Of a DNA stretch of 32,137 bases, positions 23,834 to 31,668 are shown one piece after another. The translations under genes and the position numbers were made by a program. The notes under the pieces were generated by a model. The model was not told the origin of the DNA, made no database searches, and saw only the letters and a list, made by a program, of their open reading frames with translations. The DNA lies in assembly GCA_964639525.1 (NCBI GenBank), contig CAZXDS010000015.1, positions 1 through 32,137 of the forward strand, read 5' to 3'. Position 1 is the first letter of the stretch. Each line of letters opens with the position of its first letter. The DNA comes from CAZXDS01 sp964639525. Lineage in GTDB: Bacteria > Bacteroidota > Ignavibacteria > Ignavibacteriales > Melioribacteraceae.

Positions 23834-24621
23834 TATTTCCCTTTAAAAATTGGTTCTCTTTTCTGTTGAAATGCTGATACTCCTTCAATAAAGTCGTCAG
23901 TCTTTCCTGCAAGTATCTGATATTTTTGTTCGTCCGCCAATTGTTTTTCTAATGTTTGCGAAAAAGTTTTGTTCAACAATTTCTTTGTATAACTCAATCC
24001 TTTGGTTGGCATTGCAGCCAATTTATTAGCCAACTGCAGTGATTTCTCAGTAAAAATTTCTGCAGGATAAACGTCGTAAATCATTCCAATTTCTTTTGCC
24101 TTCTCCGCCGTAACTTTGTCGCCAAGCATCATCAAAGCCGATGCCTGCTGAAATCCAATTAATCGTGGAAGGAAATACGTTCCGCCGCTATCGGGAATTA
24201 AACCTATTTTTGAAAATGCCTGAACAAAAACTGCATTTGAACTTGCAACAACAATATCCGCAGCAAGTGCAATGTTTGCACCGGCGCCGGCTGCTGCACC
24301 GTTTACAGCGGCAACAATTGGTTTTTCAATTTCTCTTAATAATTTTATAATAGGATTATAAATTGTTTGTACAATTTCAGCAAAATCCGGATTGCTCTTA
24401 TCGGTCGGTAAAGCTTCCAATAAATCTTGTCCCGCACAAAATCCTTTCCCGTTTCCGGTAATTATAATTGCACGAACATCATCCATTTTGCTCGTTTTTT
24501 TCAACACTGCAATTAGTTCCAATCCCATTTTTCTGTTTATACTGTTATAAACATCCGGACGGTTTAACCGAATAATTGCTGTGTTTTTTTCTATTGAAAA
24601 TAGAATAGTCTCGTACTTCAT
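23833..24621 (-). CDS. paaG: Enoyl-CoA hydratase/isomerase, PaaG-like
   Basis: The 262-residue crotonase-fold protein resembles PaaG, which isomerizes epoxyphenylacetyl-CoA to the oxepin and shifts double bonds in later intermediates. The oxyanion hole segments are GFCAGQDL (60-67) and VNGAAAGAGANIALAADIV (106-124). The catalytic aspartate is D144 in GLIPDSGGTYFLPRL, and the second glutamate of true hydratases is missing, which supports isomerase function. The YNP and QAFSKIG context also matches PaaG. It is the first gene of the leftward cluster paaG, DUF6165, PLP enzyme, paaH, paaI. GAGGA lies just before the ATG. Confidence 0.87.
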   Translation of the reverse strand: MKYETILFSIEKNTAIIRLNRPDVYNSINRKMGLELIAVLKKTSKMDDVRAIIITGNGKGFCAGQDLLEALPTDKSNPDFAEIVQTIYNPIIKLLREIEKPIVAAVNGAAAGAGANIALAADIVVASSNAVFVQAFSKIGLIPDSGGTYFLPRLIGFQQASALMMLGDKVTAEKAKEIGMIYDVYPAEIFTEKSLQLANKLAAMPTKGLSYTKKLLNKTFSQTLEKQLADEQKYQILAGKTDDFIEGVSAFQQKREPIFKGK

Positions 24622-24814
24622 AAATCCTCATATAAAATTATTTAAATATAAATTTTTATTAGCTTGTTTAAAAGAATAAATTTAATTATAAATAACTGAC
24701 AAAAGCTTTGAACTTAAACTAATACCATTTTTGTCGTCTAAACGTCTTTTGCTTTTATGTGTAATTTATTTATTTGCAGTAAAATTATTTTTAATTATTT
24801 AACAGGTAACAAAA
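24622..24814. promoter_or_regulatory. Divergent intergenic region, paaG cluster versus DUF427
   Basis: These 193 bases must hold the promoters of the leftward paaG cluster and rightward DUF427 gene. The DNA is very A/T-rich. A TTGTCA-like box lies at about 24698-24703 on the minus strand, with no convincing partner at the right distance. No PaaR- or TetR-type palindrome was recognised. Confidence 0.4.
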
Positions 24815-25096
24815 ATGAAAGCTATTTGGAACAATAAAGTTATTGCGGAAAGTGATTCAACAGTTGATTTGGAAGGCAACAAATATTTTCCTCCCGAAGC
24901 AATTAAAAAAGAATTTTTCAGCGAAACCATTACACACACAACTTGCCCGTGGAAAGGCTTAGCAAGTTACTACGATATTTCCGTTGAAGGTAAAACCAAC
25001 AGCGACGCAGCGTGGTTCTATCCAAAACCAAATGACGCAGCTAAGGAAATTACAAATTATGTCGCATTTTGGAAAGGTGTTGAAATAAAAGACTAA
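24815..25096 (+). CDS. DUF427 domain protein
   Basis: The 93-residue protein is a single DUF427 domain: MKAIWNNKVIAESD at the start, the TTCPWKGLASYYDI signature (42-55), and AWFYPKPNDAAKEITNYVAFW near the C terminus. The family is widespread, small and of unknown function. A weak AGGT lies about seven bases before the ATG. Single gene, divergent from paaG and about 90 bases before the YidD-like gene. Full length for the family. Confidence 0.88.
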   Translation: MKAIWNNKVIAESDSTVDLEGNKYFPPEAIKKEFFSETITHTTCPWKGLASYYDISVEGKTNSDAAWFYPKPNDAAKEITNYVAFWKGVEIKD

Positions 25097-25189
25097 TACC
25101 GAATCGCGAAAATTTTATTGCTTGCAATTATTTATTGCAGTAAAAAATTACGACAGTACAAATGTGTGTCGTTTTTTGTAATTTGAATT

Positions 25190-25597
25190 ATGAAAACAAT
25201 CATGGTTTTAATGTTGTACTTGGTTTTATCAAATTTGATATTCGCCCAAAATGACTGGAAGAAGTGGGATGCAAAAAATATTTCCTATACTCTACCAAGT
25301 TTGGGCAGTGAAAGTAAAGTGAAAACCGCCTCGAATGATTTTGTTTCCATTTCACAAAAAGCATATAAAAATCTGTTCTCAAATCTTGACGGGGATAATT
25401 GTGCCTTTTATCCTTCGTGCTCATCATTTTTTGTTAAAGCAGTTCATAAAACAAATTTTGTAAAAGGCACATTATTATTTGTTGATCGTTTTACACGGGA
25501 CTTAAATTATGTAAAAATTTTCAATAACTATCCGCTTTACAAAAACGGTCATTTTTACGATCCTGTTGAAAAATATATAAACATTTCATCGGATTAA
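25190..25597 (+). CDS. Secreted YidD-like (membrane protein insertion efficiency factor family) protein
   Basis: A signal peptide is visible (MKTIMVLMLYLVLSNLIFAQ, cleavage likely after Ala19-Gln20), followed by a YidD-type domain with CAFYPSCSSFFVKAV (71-85; C71, C77) and a C-terminal DPVEKY (124-129). Canonical YidD is about 85 residues, lacks a signal peptide, works at the cytoplasmic face of the inner membrane with YidC, and has a third conserved Cys that is absent here. This 135-residue form should therefore act outside the cytoplasm. It is the first gene of a rightward set with two TPR proteins that also carry signal sequences, suggesting a shared envelope function. Cellular role not known. 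Confidence 0.75.
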   Translation: MKTIMVLMLYLVLSNLIFAQNDWKKWDAKNISYTLPSLGSESKVKTASNDFVSISQKAYKNLFSNLDGDNCAFYPSCSSFFVKAVHKTNFVKGTLLFVDRFTRDLNYVKIFNNYPLYKNGHFYDPVEKYINISSD

Positions 25598-25662
25598 CAA
25601 TCTCATCCAATCAGACAAAATTTATTATCTTTAGCACAGTAAATCACTAATTATTTTTCGCC

Positions 25663-26556
25663 TTGAAATTGATTAAAAAAATAACTTTTATTTCGATATT
25701 TTTTCTGTTAACCGCAAATTTGGTTTTTCCTCAAGTTGCACGGAAAAATGGTTTTTATTCACCTCAAAACAGATTGAAATTCGGCAATAATCTTTTTAAT
25801 CAAAAAGATTATTTGCGGGCGATTGCAGAATATAAATTCTATCTTTCAGCGGTCAAAAATGACACGATAAAATTTAAAATTGCGTTTGCACATTCTGAAA
25901 TGGGAGAGTCATTTCTTGCTGTCAGAGAATTTAAGTCTCTTTTTAAAAGCACTTATTTGGGCAATTATTCAAAACTATATTACGCACGGGAACAATTGAA
26001 AAATAAAAACACAAACTATTTTGCGGAAGATACCAATCAAACATCATTACAGTTTCAGAACGAGGATTTTTTCGTATATAAAAATAATATCAAAATGATG
26101 CGAAGATTTTCAAAATTATTCGGGGATGTTATTTATCAAAACTCAGAAGAGTTCTTATCTCCGTTTTCAAATAATATTAAAAAGGATGTTAAAAGTTTTT
26201 TCGAAAGAAGAACTAAGCCGAATTATAAAAGTGAGATTTCCGCCGGTATTTTATCGGCAATTATTCCCGGAAGCGGCAAAGTCTATGTCGGTAAAGCTGG
26301 AGATGGAATTACTGCGTTTCTGGTTACCGGATTATTAACATTTCTTGCGGTCGATAATTTTAATGCAAATCATAAAACGCGAGCTTGGATTTTCACAGGT
26401 CTGTCAGCAGTTTTTTATGCCGGAAATGTTTACGGTTCCGTGATTGCAGCTCGGCAATACAATTTGGGAATTAAAATTAGTTTTGGAAATGATTTAAGCG
26501 TTTTTTTGAAAAAGCATAATTATTTTGCTCCGATTCCAAAATTTTTATCAAATTAA
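25663..26556 (+). CDS. Exported TPR protein with C-terminal hydrophobic domain (paralogue 1)
   Basis: The 297-residue protein starts at a TTG that begins a clear signal peptide (MKLIKKITFISIFFLLTANL...FPQ). Residues about 35-110 have TPR-like character (LFNQKDYLRAIAEYKFYLSAV). The C-terminal part has IIPGSGKVYVGKAGDGITAF followed by two hydrophobic helices, a glycine-rich signature with the look of TM2-type or DUF5683 hairpins. It shares architecture, length and motif order with the next gene. No ATG exists before the signal peptide in frame, so the TTG start is required. The two proteins, with the YidD-like protein upstream, appear to form an envelope module. Confidence 0.7.
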   Translation: MKLIKKITFISIFFLLTANLVFPQVARKNGFYSPQNRLKFGNNLFNQKDYLRAIAEYKFYLSAVKNDTIKFKIAFAHSEMGESFLAVREFKSLFKSTYLGNYSKLYYAREQLKNKNTNYFAEDTNQTSLQFQNEDFFVYKNNIKMMRRFSKLFGDVIYQNSEEFLSPFSNNIKKDVKSFFERRTKPNYKSEISAGILSAIIPGSGKVYVGKAGDGITAFLVTGLLTFLAVDNFNANHKTRAWIFTGLSAVFYAGNVYGSVIAARQYNLGIKISFGNDLSVFLKKHNYFAPIPKFLSN

Positions 26557-26568
26557 AAATAGTTTATC

Positions 26569-27459
26569 TTGAAAAAATATAAGACAAATAGTGAAAGTAA
26601 TTCCCTAATGGAAATTCAGCGTTTTGTCTATTTATGTTTTGCTTGGTTATTGTTTGCAAATATTTATTCGAGTATATCCGGACAAACAATTTTTCAAAAT
26701 CAACTCACTTATGCGGATTCACTTTTTGAACAAGGTAATTATTTTGATGCTGTAACAGAATATAAAAGGCTATTGTTTTTCAACAGCAGTGGCAAATATG
26801 AATATACTGCTAACTATAAAATTGCAATGTGCTACAAATCCGGCGGTAAATTAGACGAAGCGATAAAATACTTTACTCTTTCGGTTTTAAGCTCCAAAAA
26901 ACAAAGTGATTTACTCGAATCAAAATTTCAAATTGTACGGTGCAATATTTTGCGAAAAACAACAAAGAACGCTCTCTTTCTATTAAATAATTACGAAAGA
27001 AAACCGGAGTTCGATAATTCTTTGGAGAAAATAAATTATTGGCGAGGCTGGGCTTATATGTTTTTAGATGATTTTGGAAATGCAGAGTATTATTTTAGCA
27101 AGGTGCGTTTTGGAAAAGAACTTGAAAAATTAACAAACAAAGTTGAAAAGGAAAAATATTCCGTTACCTTTGCTAAGATAATTTCTTATATTTTGCCGGG
27201 CGCCGGACAATTTTATACAGGCAACTATGTGTCCGGTTTGCTTTCGTTCGGATGGAATGTTCTTTGGGGCTATACAACAATTAGAGCTTTTGCCGACGAC
27301 AGAATTTTTGACGGAATTGCAGTCGGCAGCCTACTTTGGCTTAGGTTTTACAGAGGTAATTTTCAAAATGCCGAAAAATTTGTTCGTATAAAAAACAGAG
27401 AAATTACAAATAAAATGTTAATACAAATTCAAAATAATTATAAAGGAATCAAACCGTGA
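26569..27459 (+). CDS. Exported TPR protein with C-terminal hydrophobic domain (paralogue 2)
   Basis: The 296-residue product has an N-terminal hydrophobic signal (RFVYLCFAWLLFANIY), TPR-like repeats (YADSLFEQGNYFDAVTEYKR; CYKSGGKLDEAIKYF) at about 47-110, and a C-terminal IILPGAGQ-type signature (SYILPGAGQFYTGNYVSG, about 200-217) with following helices. It parallels the preceding gene throughout and is probably an ancient duplicate. The longest frame starts at a TTG (26569); an ATG at 26608 gives a shorter, standard signal peptide and is equally possible. The ACT-domain gene overlaps its end by four bases. Function unknown. Confidence 0.7.
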   Translation: MKKYKTNSESNSLMEIQRFVYLCFAWLLFANIYSSISGQTIFQNQLTYADSLFEQGNYFDAVTEYKRLLFFNSSGKYEYTANYKIAMCYKSGGKLDEAIKYFTLSVLSSKKQSDLLESKFQIVRCNILRKTTKNALFLLNNYERKPEFDNSLEKINYWRGWAYMFLDDFGNAEYYFSKVRFGKELEKLTNKVEKEKYSVTFAKIISYILPGAGQFYTGNYVSGLLSFGWNVLWGYTTIRAFADDRIFDGIAVGSLLWLRFYRGNFQNAEKFVRIKNREITNKMLIQIQNNYKGIKP

Positions 27460-27881
27460 AACTTACTGAAGAAGATATTAGGAAATTAACACTTTCGGTA
27501 ATTGAAGAATTAGGAGAAAAAGCTTCGCCTGAACTTGTGAAATCAGTTGTGAATAAATCAATACTTAAAATGGAAAGCGACACAAATTTTTCAGGAGTAA
27601 GCGAGAACTCGGGAAGAATAATTCTAACATCATTCGGCTCAAATGCTCCGGGAATTGTTGCATCAATTACTAAAACACTTGCCGATTCAAATTGTGATAT
27701 TCAGGATATTAGTCAAAAACTTTTAGGCGAATATTATACAATGATTCTGCTATTTGATATTTCAAATTCCGACAAAGATTTAAGCACTATTCAAAACGAA
27801 ATGAATACTTTATCGGAGAAAATGAATGTCAAAATTTATTTACAACACGAGGATATTTTTAACAAAATGCACAGAATCTGA
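27456..27881 (+). CDS. ACT domain protein (UPF0237-like) with N-terminal extension
   Basis: Residues about 52-137 form an ACT domain: IILTSFGSNAPGIVASITKTLADSN, then CDIQDISQKLLGEYYTMILLFDIS. This matches the UPF0237 (GcvR-like) type, which normally is about 90 residues and is encoded beside UPF0210. Here about 50 helical residues (MKLTEEDIRKLTLSVIEELG) precede the domain. Translation begins with GTG overlapping the previous stop, after AAAGGA with eight-base spacing. ACT domains bind amino acids or similar effectors, so it probably regulates or partners the UPF0210 protein downstream. Confidence 0.85.
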   Translation: MKLTEEDIRKLTLSVIEELGEKASPELVKSVVNKSILKMESDTNFSGVSENSGRIILTSFGSNAPGIVASITKTLADSNCDIQDISQKLLGEYYTMILLFDISNSDKDLSTIQNEMNTLSEKMNVKIYLQHEDIFNKMHRI

Positions 27882-27892
27882 AGTTAGAAATT

Positions 27893-27992
27893 NNNNNNNN
27901 NNNNNNNNNNNNNNNNNNNNNNNNNNNNNNNNNNNNNNNNNNNNNNNNNNNNNNNNNNNNNNNNNNNNNNNNNNNNNNNNNNNNNNNNNNNN
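27893..27992. other. Assembly gap (100 N)
   Basis: Exactly 100 undetermined bases, the usual placeholder for a scaffold join. True length is unknown. It separates the ACT gene from the UPF0210 gene, so their spacing and any sequence between are not known. Confidence 0.99.
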
Positions 27993-28004
27993 TGGAGATG
28001 AACT

Positions 28005-29366
28005 TTGCCTTACGATTTTAACGAAATACTTGAAACAATTAAAATGACCGAAATTGAACATTTTGATATTCGAACTGTTACACTCGGTATTAGTTTGCGT
28101 GACTGTTACGATAGAAACATTGAAGTGAGCAAACAAAAGATTTATGATAAAATTACAAAATATGGTAAAAACCACGTAAAATTTGCCAATGAAGTTGAAA
28201 AGGAATTTGGAATTTCAATTGCTAACAAGAGAATTGCAATAACTCCGATTTCAATTCCATTTGATAACTGCACTGCCGATGAGTTTGTGGAAATTGCGAA
28301 AACATTGGACAAAGCCGCTGACGATATTGGTATTGACTATCTTGCCGGGTTTTCGGCACTTGTTCAAAAAGGATTTACAAACGGTGAATTGGAACTTGTA
28401 AAAGCAATTCCGCGTGCACTTGCCGAAACAAAACGTGTCTGCTCAAGTGTTAATATCGGAACCACAAAAGCCGGAATAAATATGGATGCTGTTTTAATGA
28501 TGGCTCGTGCTGTAAAAGAAACTGCGGAACTAACAAAGGATTCTCAGTCAATCGGCTGTGCAAAACTTGTTGTGTTCTGTAATGTTCCGGAAGACAATCC
28601 TTTTGTAGCCGGTGCATTCCACGGAATCAGCGAGCCGGAAGTTGTTCTCAATGTTGGAATTAGCGGACCCGGAGTTGTTTTGGATGCGATTAAAAGTGCA
28701 GGTAATGTAAATATTCAGAATCTTGCGGAAGTGATAAAGAAAACTGTTTTTAAAATTACACGTGCCGGCGAATTGATTGGAAGAAAAGTTGCCGAAAAAC
28801 ACGGAATTCCTTTCGGCATAGTTGATCTTTCGCTTGCACCAACGCCTGCAGCCGGCGATAGTATTGCAGACATTTTAAAAGCAATGGGCGTTGAAGATGT
28901 CGGTGCTCCGGGCACAACTGCCGCTCTTGCAATGCTGAACGATGCGGTTAAAAAAGCCGGACTTATGGCAAGTTCTTCTGTTGGCGGAATGAGCGGTGCA
29001 TTTATTCCCGTTAGTGAAGATCAGGGAATGATTGATGCGGCAATAAAGGGACATATTTCAATTGAAAAATTAGAAGCTATGACAGCCGTGTGTTCAGTGG
29101 GCTTGGATATGATTGCCGTTCCCGGAAGTACTACGGCAGAAACCATTGCCGGAATAATTGCTGATGAAAGCGCAATTGGAATGATAAACGATAAAACGAC
29201 TGCGGTAAGGATTATTCCCGCATACGGTAAGAAAGTCGGTGATGTAGTTGATTACGGAGGATTACTCGGGATTGCTCCTGTAATGCCGGTTAGTACATTA
29301 CGTAGTGATAATTTTGTTTTACGCGGAGGAAGAATTCCTGCACCCGTAAGAAGTTTAACAAATTAA
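28005..29366 (+). CDS. UPF0210 (DUF711, PFL-like family) protein
   Basis: The 453-residue protein matches UPF0210 from its first residues (FNEILETIKMTEIEHFDIRTVTLGISLRDC) through the glycine-rich core (GAFHGISEPEVVLNVGISGPGVV and PTPAAGDSIADILKAMG) to the C-terminal LRGGRIPAPVRSLTN. Structures of the family resemble pyruvate formate-lyase-like barrels, but the activity is not established. Full length for the family. It starts with TTG at 28005, seven bases after a GGAG that is only three bases past the assembly gap, so an upstream start cannot be excluded. Co-location with the ACT gene reproduces the common UPF0237-UPF0210 pairing. Confidence 0.88.
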   Translation: MPYDFNEILETIKMTEIEHFDIRTVTLGISLRDCYDRNIEVSKQKIYDKITKYGKNHVKFANEVEKEFGISIANKRIAITPISIPFDNCTADEFVEIAKTLDKAADDIGIDYLAGFSALVQKGFTNGELELVKAIPRALAETKRVCSSVNIGTTKAGINMDAVLMMARAVKETAELTKDSQSIGCAKLVVFCNVPEDNPFVAGAFHGISEPEVVLNVGISGPGVVLDAIKSAGNVNIQNLAEVIKKTVFKITRAGELIGRKVAEKHGIPFGIVDLSLAPTPAAGDSIADILKAMGVEDVGAPGTTAALAMLNDAVKKAGLMASSSVGGMSGAFIPVSEDQGMIDAAIKGHISIEKLEAMTAVCSVGLDMIAVPGSTTAETIAGIIADESAIGMINDKTTAVRIIPAYGKKVGDVVDYGGLLGIAPVMPVSTLRSDNFVLRGGRIPAPVRSLTN

Positions 29367-29390
29367 AAATTGTAATTTAAAGGAGTTGAA

Positions 29391-29996
29391 ATGAATAAAG
29401 GATTAAAAATCGGTTGTGGAATTGGCGTGTTTATTACAGTTGTTATTATTGGATTTGTTCTGTGGGGAGTTGGCGTTTACAACAGTCTTGTTAGTCTTGA
29501 TGAAGGCGTTACGCAAGCGTGGAGCCAGGTAGAAAACCAATATCAGCGGCGTGCTGATTTAATTCCGAATCTTGTAAATACGGTAAAAGGTGTTGCAAAT
29601 TTTGAAAAGGAAACTTATACGGCGGTAGCACAAGCCCGTGCTTCGGCAGGGCAGATAAAACTTACACCGCAAATGTTAAGTGATCCGGCTGCATTTACTA
29701 AATTTCAAGCTGCACAAGATAACCTTGGCGGAGCGTTATCTCGTTTAATGGTTACCGTAGAAAAATATCCGCAGTTAAAAGCAAATGAAAATTTTCTTCA
29801 ACTCCAAGCTCAGTTGGAAGGAACTGAAAACCGCATTGCTGTTGAAAGACGAAAATACAACAAAATAGTTCAGGAATTTAATACTAAAATCAGAAGATTT
29901 CCTGCAAATGCAATTGCCGGTTTCGGTGGATTTACGGCAAAGCAATATTTCCGCGCAGCCGAAGGTGCAGATAAAGTGCCGAAAGTTAAATTTTAA
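29391..29996 (+). CDS. lemA: LemA family protein
   Basis: The 201-residue protein has one N-terminal transmembrane segment (about 7-29) and a helical domain with the LemA signature NSLVSLDEGVTQAWSQVENQ, RRADLIPNLVNTVKG and ENRIAVERRKYNKIVQEFN. LemA proteins have their short N terminus outside the cytoplasm, anchored in the inner membrane; the function is not settled and they are often encoded with TPM-domain proteins and sometimes with membrane-integrity or cell-envelope stress genes. AAGGAG precedes the ATG by six bases. The TPM gene begins three bases after the stop. Confidence 0.93.
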   Translation: MNKGLKIGCGIGVFITVVIIGFVLWGVGVYNSLVSLDEGVTQAWSQVENQYQRRADLIPNLVNTVKGVANFEKETYTAVAQARASAGQIKLTPQMLSDPAAFTKFQAAQDNLGGALSRLMVTVEKYPQLKANENFLQLQAQLEGTENRIAVERRKYNKIVQEFNTKIRRFPANAIAGFGGFTAKQYFRAAEGADKVPKVKF

Positions 29997-29999
29997 ATT

Positions 30000-30719
30000 A
30001 TGAAATTATCAGTTAAATATATTGTTCTCTTTTTTGCTTTAAGTGTTGCAGCTGCTGCTCAGCCGAAAATTCCAAAGTTGAATAATTTTGCTACGGATTT
30101 AACCGGTACGTTAAATCGGGATCAAATTTCACGCTTAAACAGGAATTTAAAAGTGTTTGAGGATTCTACGTCGAATCAACTATTATTTTTGATGATTCCT
30201 TCTCTTGATGGTTATCCCCTTGAAAATTATACTTATGAAGTCGCACGGAAAAATAAGCTCGGAACAAAACAGCACGATAACGGTGTTCTTTTCTTTGTTG
30301 CAAAGAACGACAGAAAAATGCGTATCGAAGTCGGCTATGGTTTGGAAGGTGCTTTGCCGGATGCACTTGCAAGTTCAATTCTACGGAATGAAGTTCGCCC
30401 GTATTTTAAAAGCGGTAAATATTTTTCAGGAATTGCCAATGGAATAATCTCAATAGAAAAAGCAATAAAAGGCGAGTACAAAGGCAGCGGCAAAGAAGAT
30501 AACGGAAACGGCGGAGGGAAATTTCCTATTGCAATAATTTGGCTTATAATTTTTATCATTTCAATGTTTGGAAGAAAAAGACACGGTGGAAGGGGCGGAG
30601 GAATCTTCTTTCTCGGCGGATTCGGCGGCGGTTCATCAAGCGGCGGCGGCGGAAGTTTCGGAGGATTTTCCGGCGGCGGCGGAAGCTTTGGCGGCGGTGG
30701 TGCAAGCGGCGGCTGGTAA
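30000..30719 (+). CDS. TPM domain protein (YgcG/Psb32-type)
   Basis: A signal peptide (MKLSVKYIVLFFALSVAAAA, residues 1-20) precedes a TPM domain (about 30-155) with NFATDLTGTLNRDQISRLN, NGVLFFVAKNDRKMRIEVG and YGLEGALPDALASSI. A transmembrane helix (about 174-190, PIAIIWLIIFIISMF) and a Gly/Ser-rich tail of about 45 residues follow. The tail is coded by GGCGGN runs unlike the A/T-rich surroundings. Family members are exported and may act as acid phosphatases or membrane-quality factors; here the catalytic role is unproven. Expected partner of LemA immediately upstream (three-base gap). Confidence 0.9.
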   Translation: MKLSVKYIVLFFALSVAAAAQPKIPKLNNFATDLTGTLNRDQISRLNRNLKVFEDSTSNQLLFLMIPSLDGYPLENYTYEVARKNKLGTKQHDNGVLFFVAKNDRKMRIEVGYGLEGALPDALASSILRNEVRPYFKSGKYFSGIANGIISIEKAIKGEYKGSGKEDNGNGGGKFPIAIIWLIIFIISMFGRKRHGGRGGGIFFLGGFGGGSSSGGGGSFGGFSGGGGSFGGGGASGGW

Positions 30720-30786
30720 AAACATCATTGTATTAAATGATGAGACATATTAACTAATCAGTAAATTAAACTAAAAGGAGAAAGCA

Positions 30787-30924
30787 ATGATTGATTTACC
30801 CTCAATTTTTGGATTAGTAAGTGTAATTGTTTGGATAGGTATTCTTGTTTTTATTGTTTTAATATCTCTAAGATTTGTAAAAGCAGTTGAAAAAATTGCT
30901 GATAATTTAGAAAAAAACAGATAA
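30787..30924 (+). CDS. Small single-pass membrane protein, 45 residues
   Basis: The frame ATG 30787 to TAA 30922-30924 encodes 45 residues. A hydrophobic helix (about residues 8-28, with LVSVIVWIGILVFIVLISL) is followed by a short charged tail (VKAVEKIADNLEKNR). A strong AAAGGAG lies six bases before the start. The gene follows the TPM gene by 67 bases on the same strand, with a small hairpin CATCATT/AATGATG (30723-30742) between, and probably belongs to the lemA-TPM operon. It is too short for many gene callers. Function unknown. Confidence 0.75.
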   Translation: MIDLPSIFGLVSVIVWIGILVFIVLISLRFVKAVEKIADNLEKNR

Positions 30925-31043
30925 TCTTATTTCGTAATAGATCATTGTAAAAAGTTATGTTTTGTAATTTTTCTGTTTTAAACATATTTTAACAAAATAA
31001 TACTCAGTTTAACATTGCTATTCTTTAGCTAAAGGAAATTTTA

Positions 31044-31583
31044 ATGAGAAGAAAACCGGGTAATAAAATTACAAATATTATCCTTCCGGCAATTGATGGA
31101 ACAATATTCAACTTGGATGAATTGAAAGGCAGAAGGTATCTGCTTTCGTTTTTTCGTTTTGCTTCGTGTCCGTTTTGTAATCTTCGCATACACGAATTGG
31201 TTACGCGTTTTAATGAATTAGGAAAAGACTTTACTATTGTAGCAATTTTTGATTCTCCTCTTGATAATTTACAGCGACATTCTAAAAAGCATCAAGCTCC
31301 GTTTCCTATTTTGGCTGATGAAAAAAATAAATATTATCAAGAATATGGAGTAGAGCATTCTTTTTCCGGAATGCTGAAAGGTATGTTTTTTCGTTTCCCG
31401 AAATTATTAAAGGGAATATTTTTAAAGGGATATGTCCCTTTAGTGTTTAAAGGAAGTCTGCTTACAATGCCGGTTGATATTTTAGTCAATGAAAAAAATA
31501 TTATTCAAACTATTCATTATGGAAAGGATGAAGGAGACCATCTTCCATTTGAACAAAACAAAAAATTTTCATTTACAAGTTAA
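31044..31583 (+). CDS. Peroxiredoxin-like (AhpC/TSA, thioredoxin fold) protein
   Basis: The 179-residue protein has a thioredoxin fold with DGTIFNLDELKGRRYLLSFF leading to C42-P-F-C45 in SCPFCNLRIHEL, typical of the peroxiredoxin-like/AhpC-TSA family (cytoplasmic; no signal peptide). PFPILADEKNKYYQEYGV (about 91-108) matches the P-x-L-x-D...Y-G-V part of AhpC-type enzymes. The CPFC pair instead of the T-x-x-C peroxidatic motif suggests a disulfide reductase or atypical 2-Cys peroxidase. Stand-alone gene with 119 bases upstream; ribosome site AAAGGA about eight bases before the ATG. Confidence 0.85.
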   Translation: MRRKPGNKITNIILPAIDGTIFNLDELKGRRYLLSFFRFASCPFCNLRIHELVTRFNELGKDFTIVAIFDSPLDNLQRHSKKHQAPFPILADEKNKYYQEYGVEHSFSGMLKGMFFRFPKLLKGIFLKGYVPLVFKGSLLTMPVDILVNEKNIIQTIHYGKDEGDHLPFEQNKKFSFTS

Positions 31584-31622
31584 CGGTAGGAAAAATTAAT
31601 TTGAGACAAACGGTTTGAAAAT

Positions 31623-31650
31623 AAAAAAGCTCCCAATTGGGAGCTTTTTT
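31623..31650. terminator. Perfect palindromic bidirectional terminator
   Basis: A perfect 28-base palindrome, AAAAAAGCTCCCAA followed by its complement TTGGGAGCTTTTTT, lies between the convergent peroxiredoxin-like and cold-shock genes. A- and T-tracts on both sides allow termination in both directions. Confidence 0.93.
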
Positions 31651-31668
31651 AGATTCTAAGAATATTTC

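Noticed and set aside
27826..28175. Frames running through the N stretch
   Set aside because: They exist only because undetermined bases contain no stop codons.
30539..30753. Alternative frames across the Gly-rich tail of the TPM protein
   Set aside because: GGC-rich repeats open all frames; Arg- or Ala-rich products are artefacts of the glycine codons.
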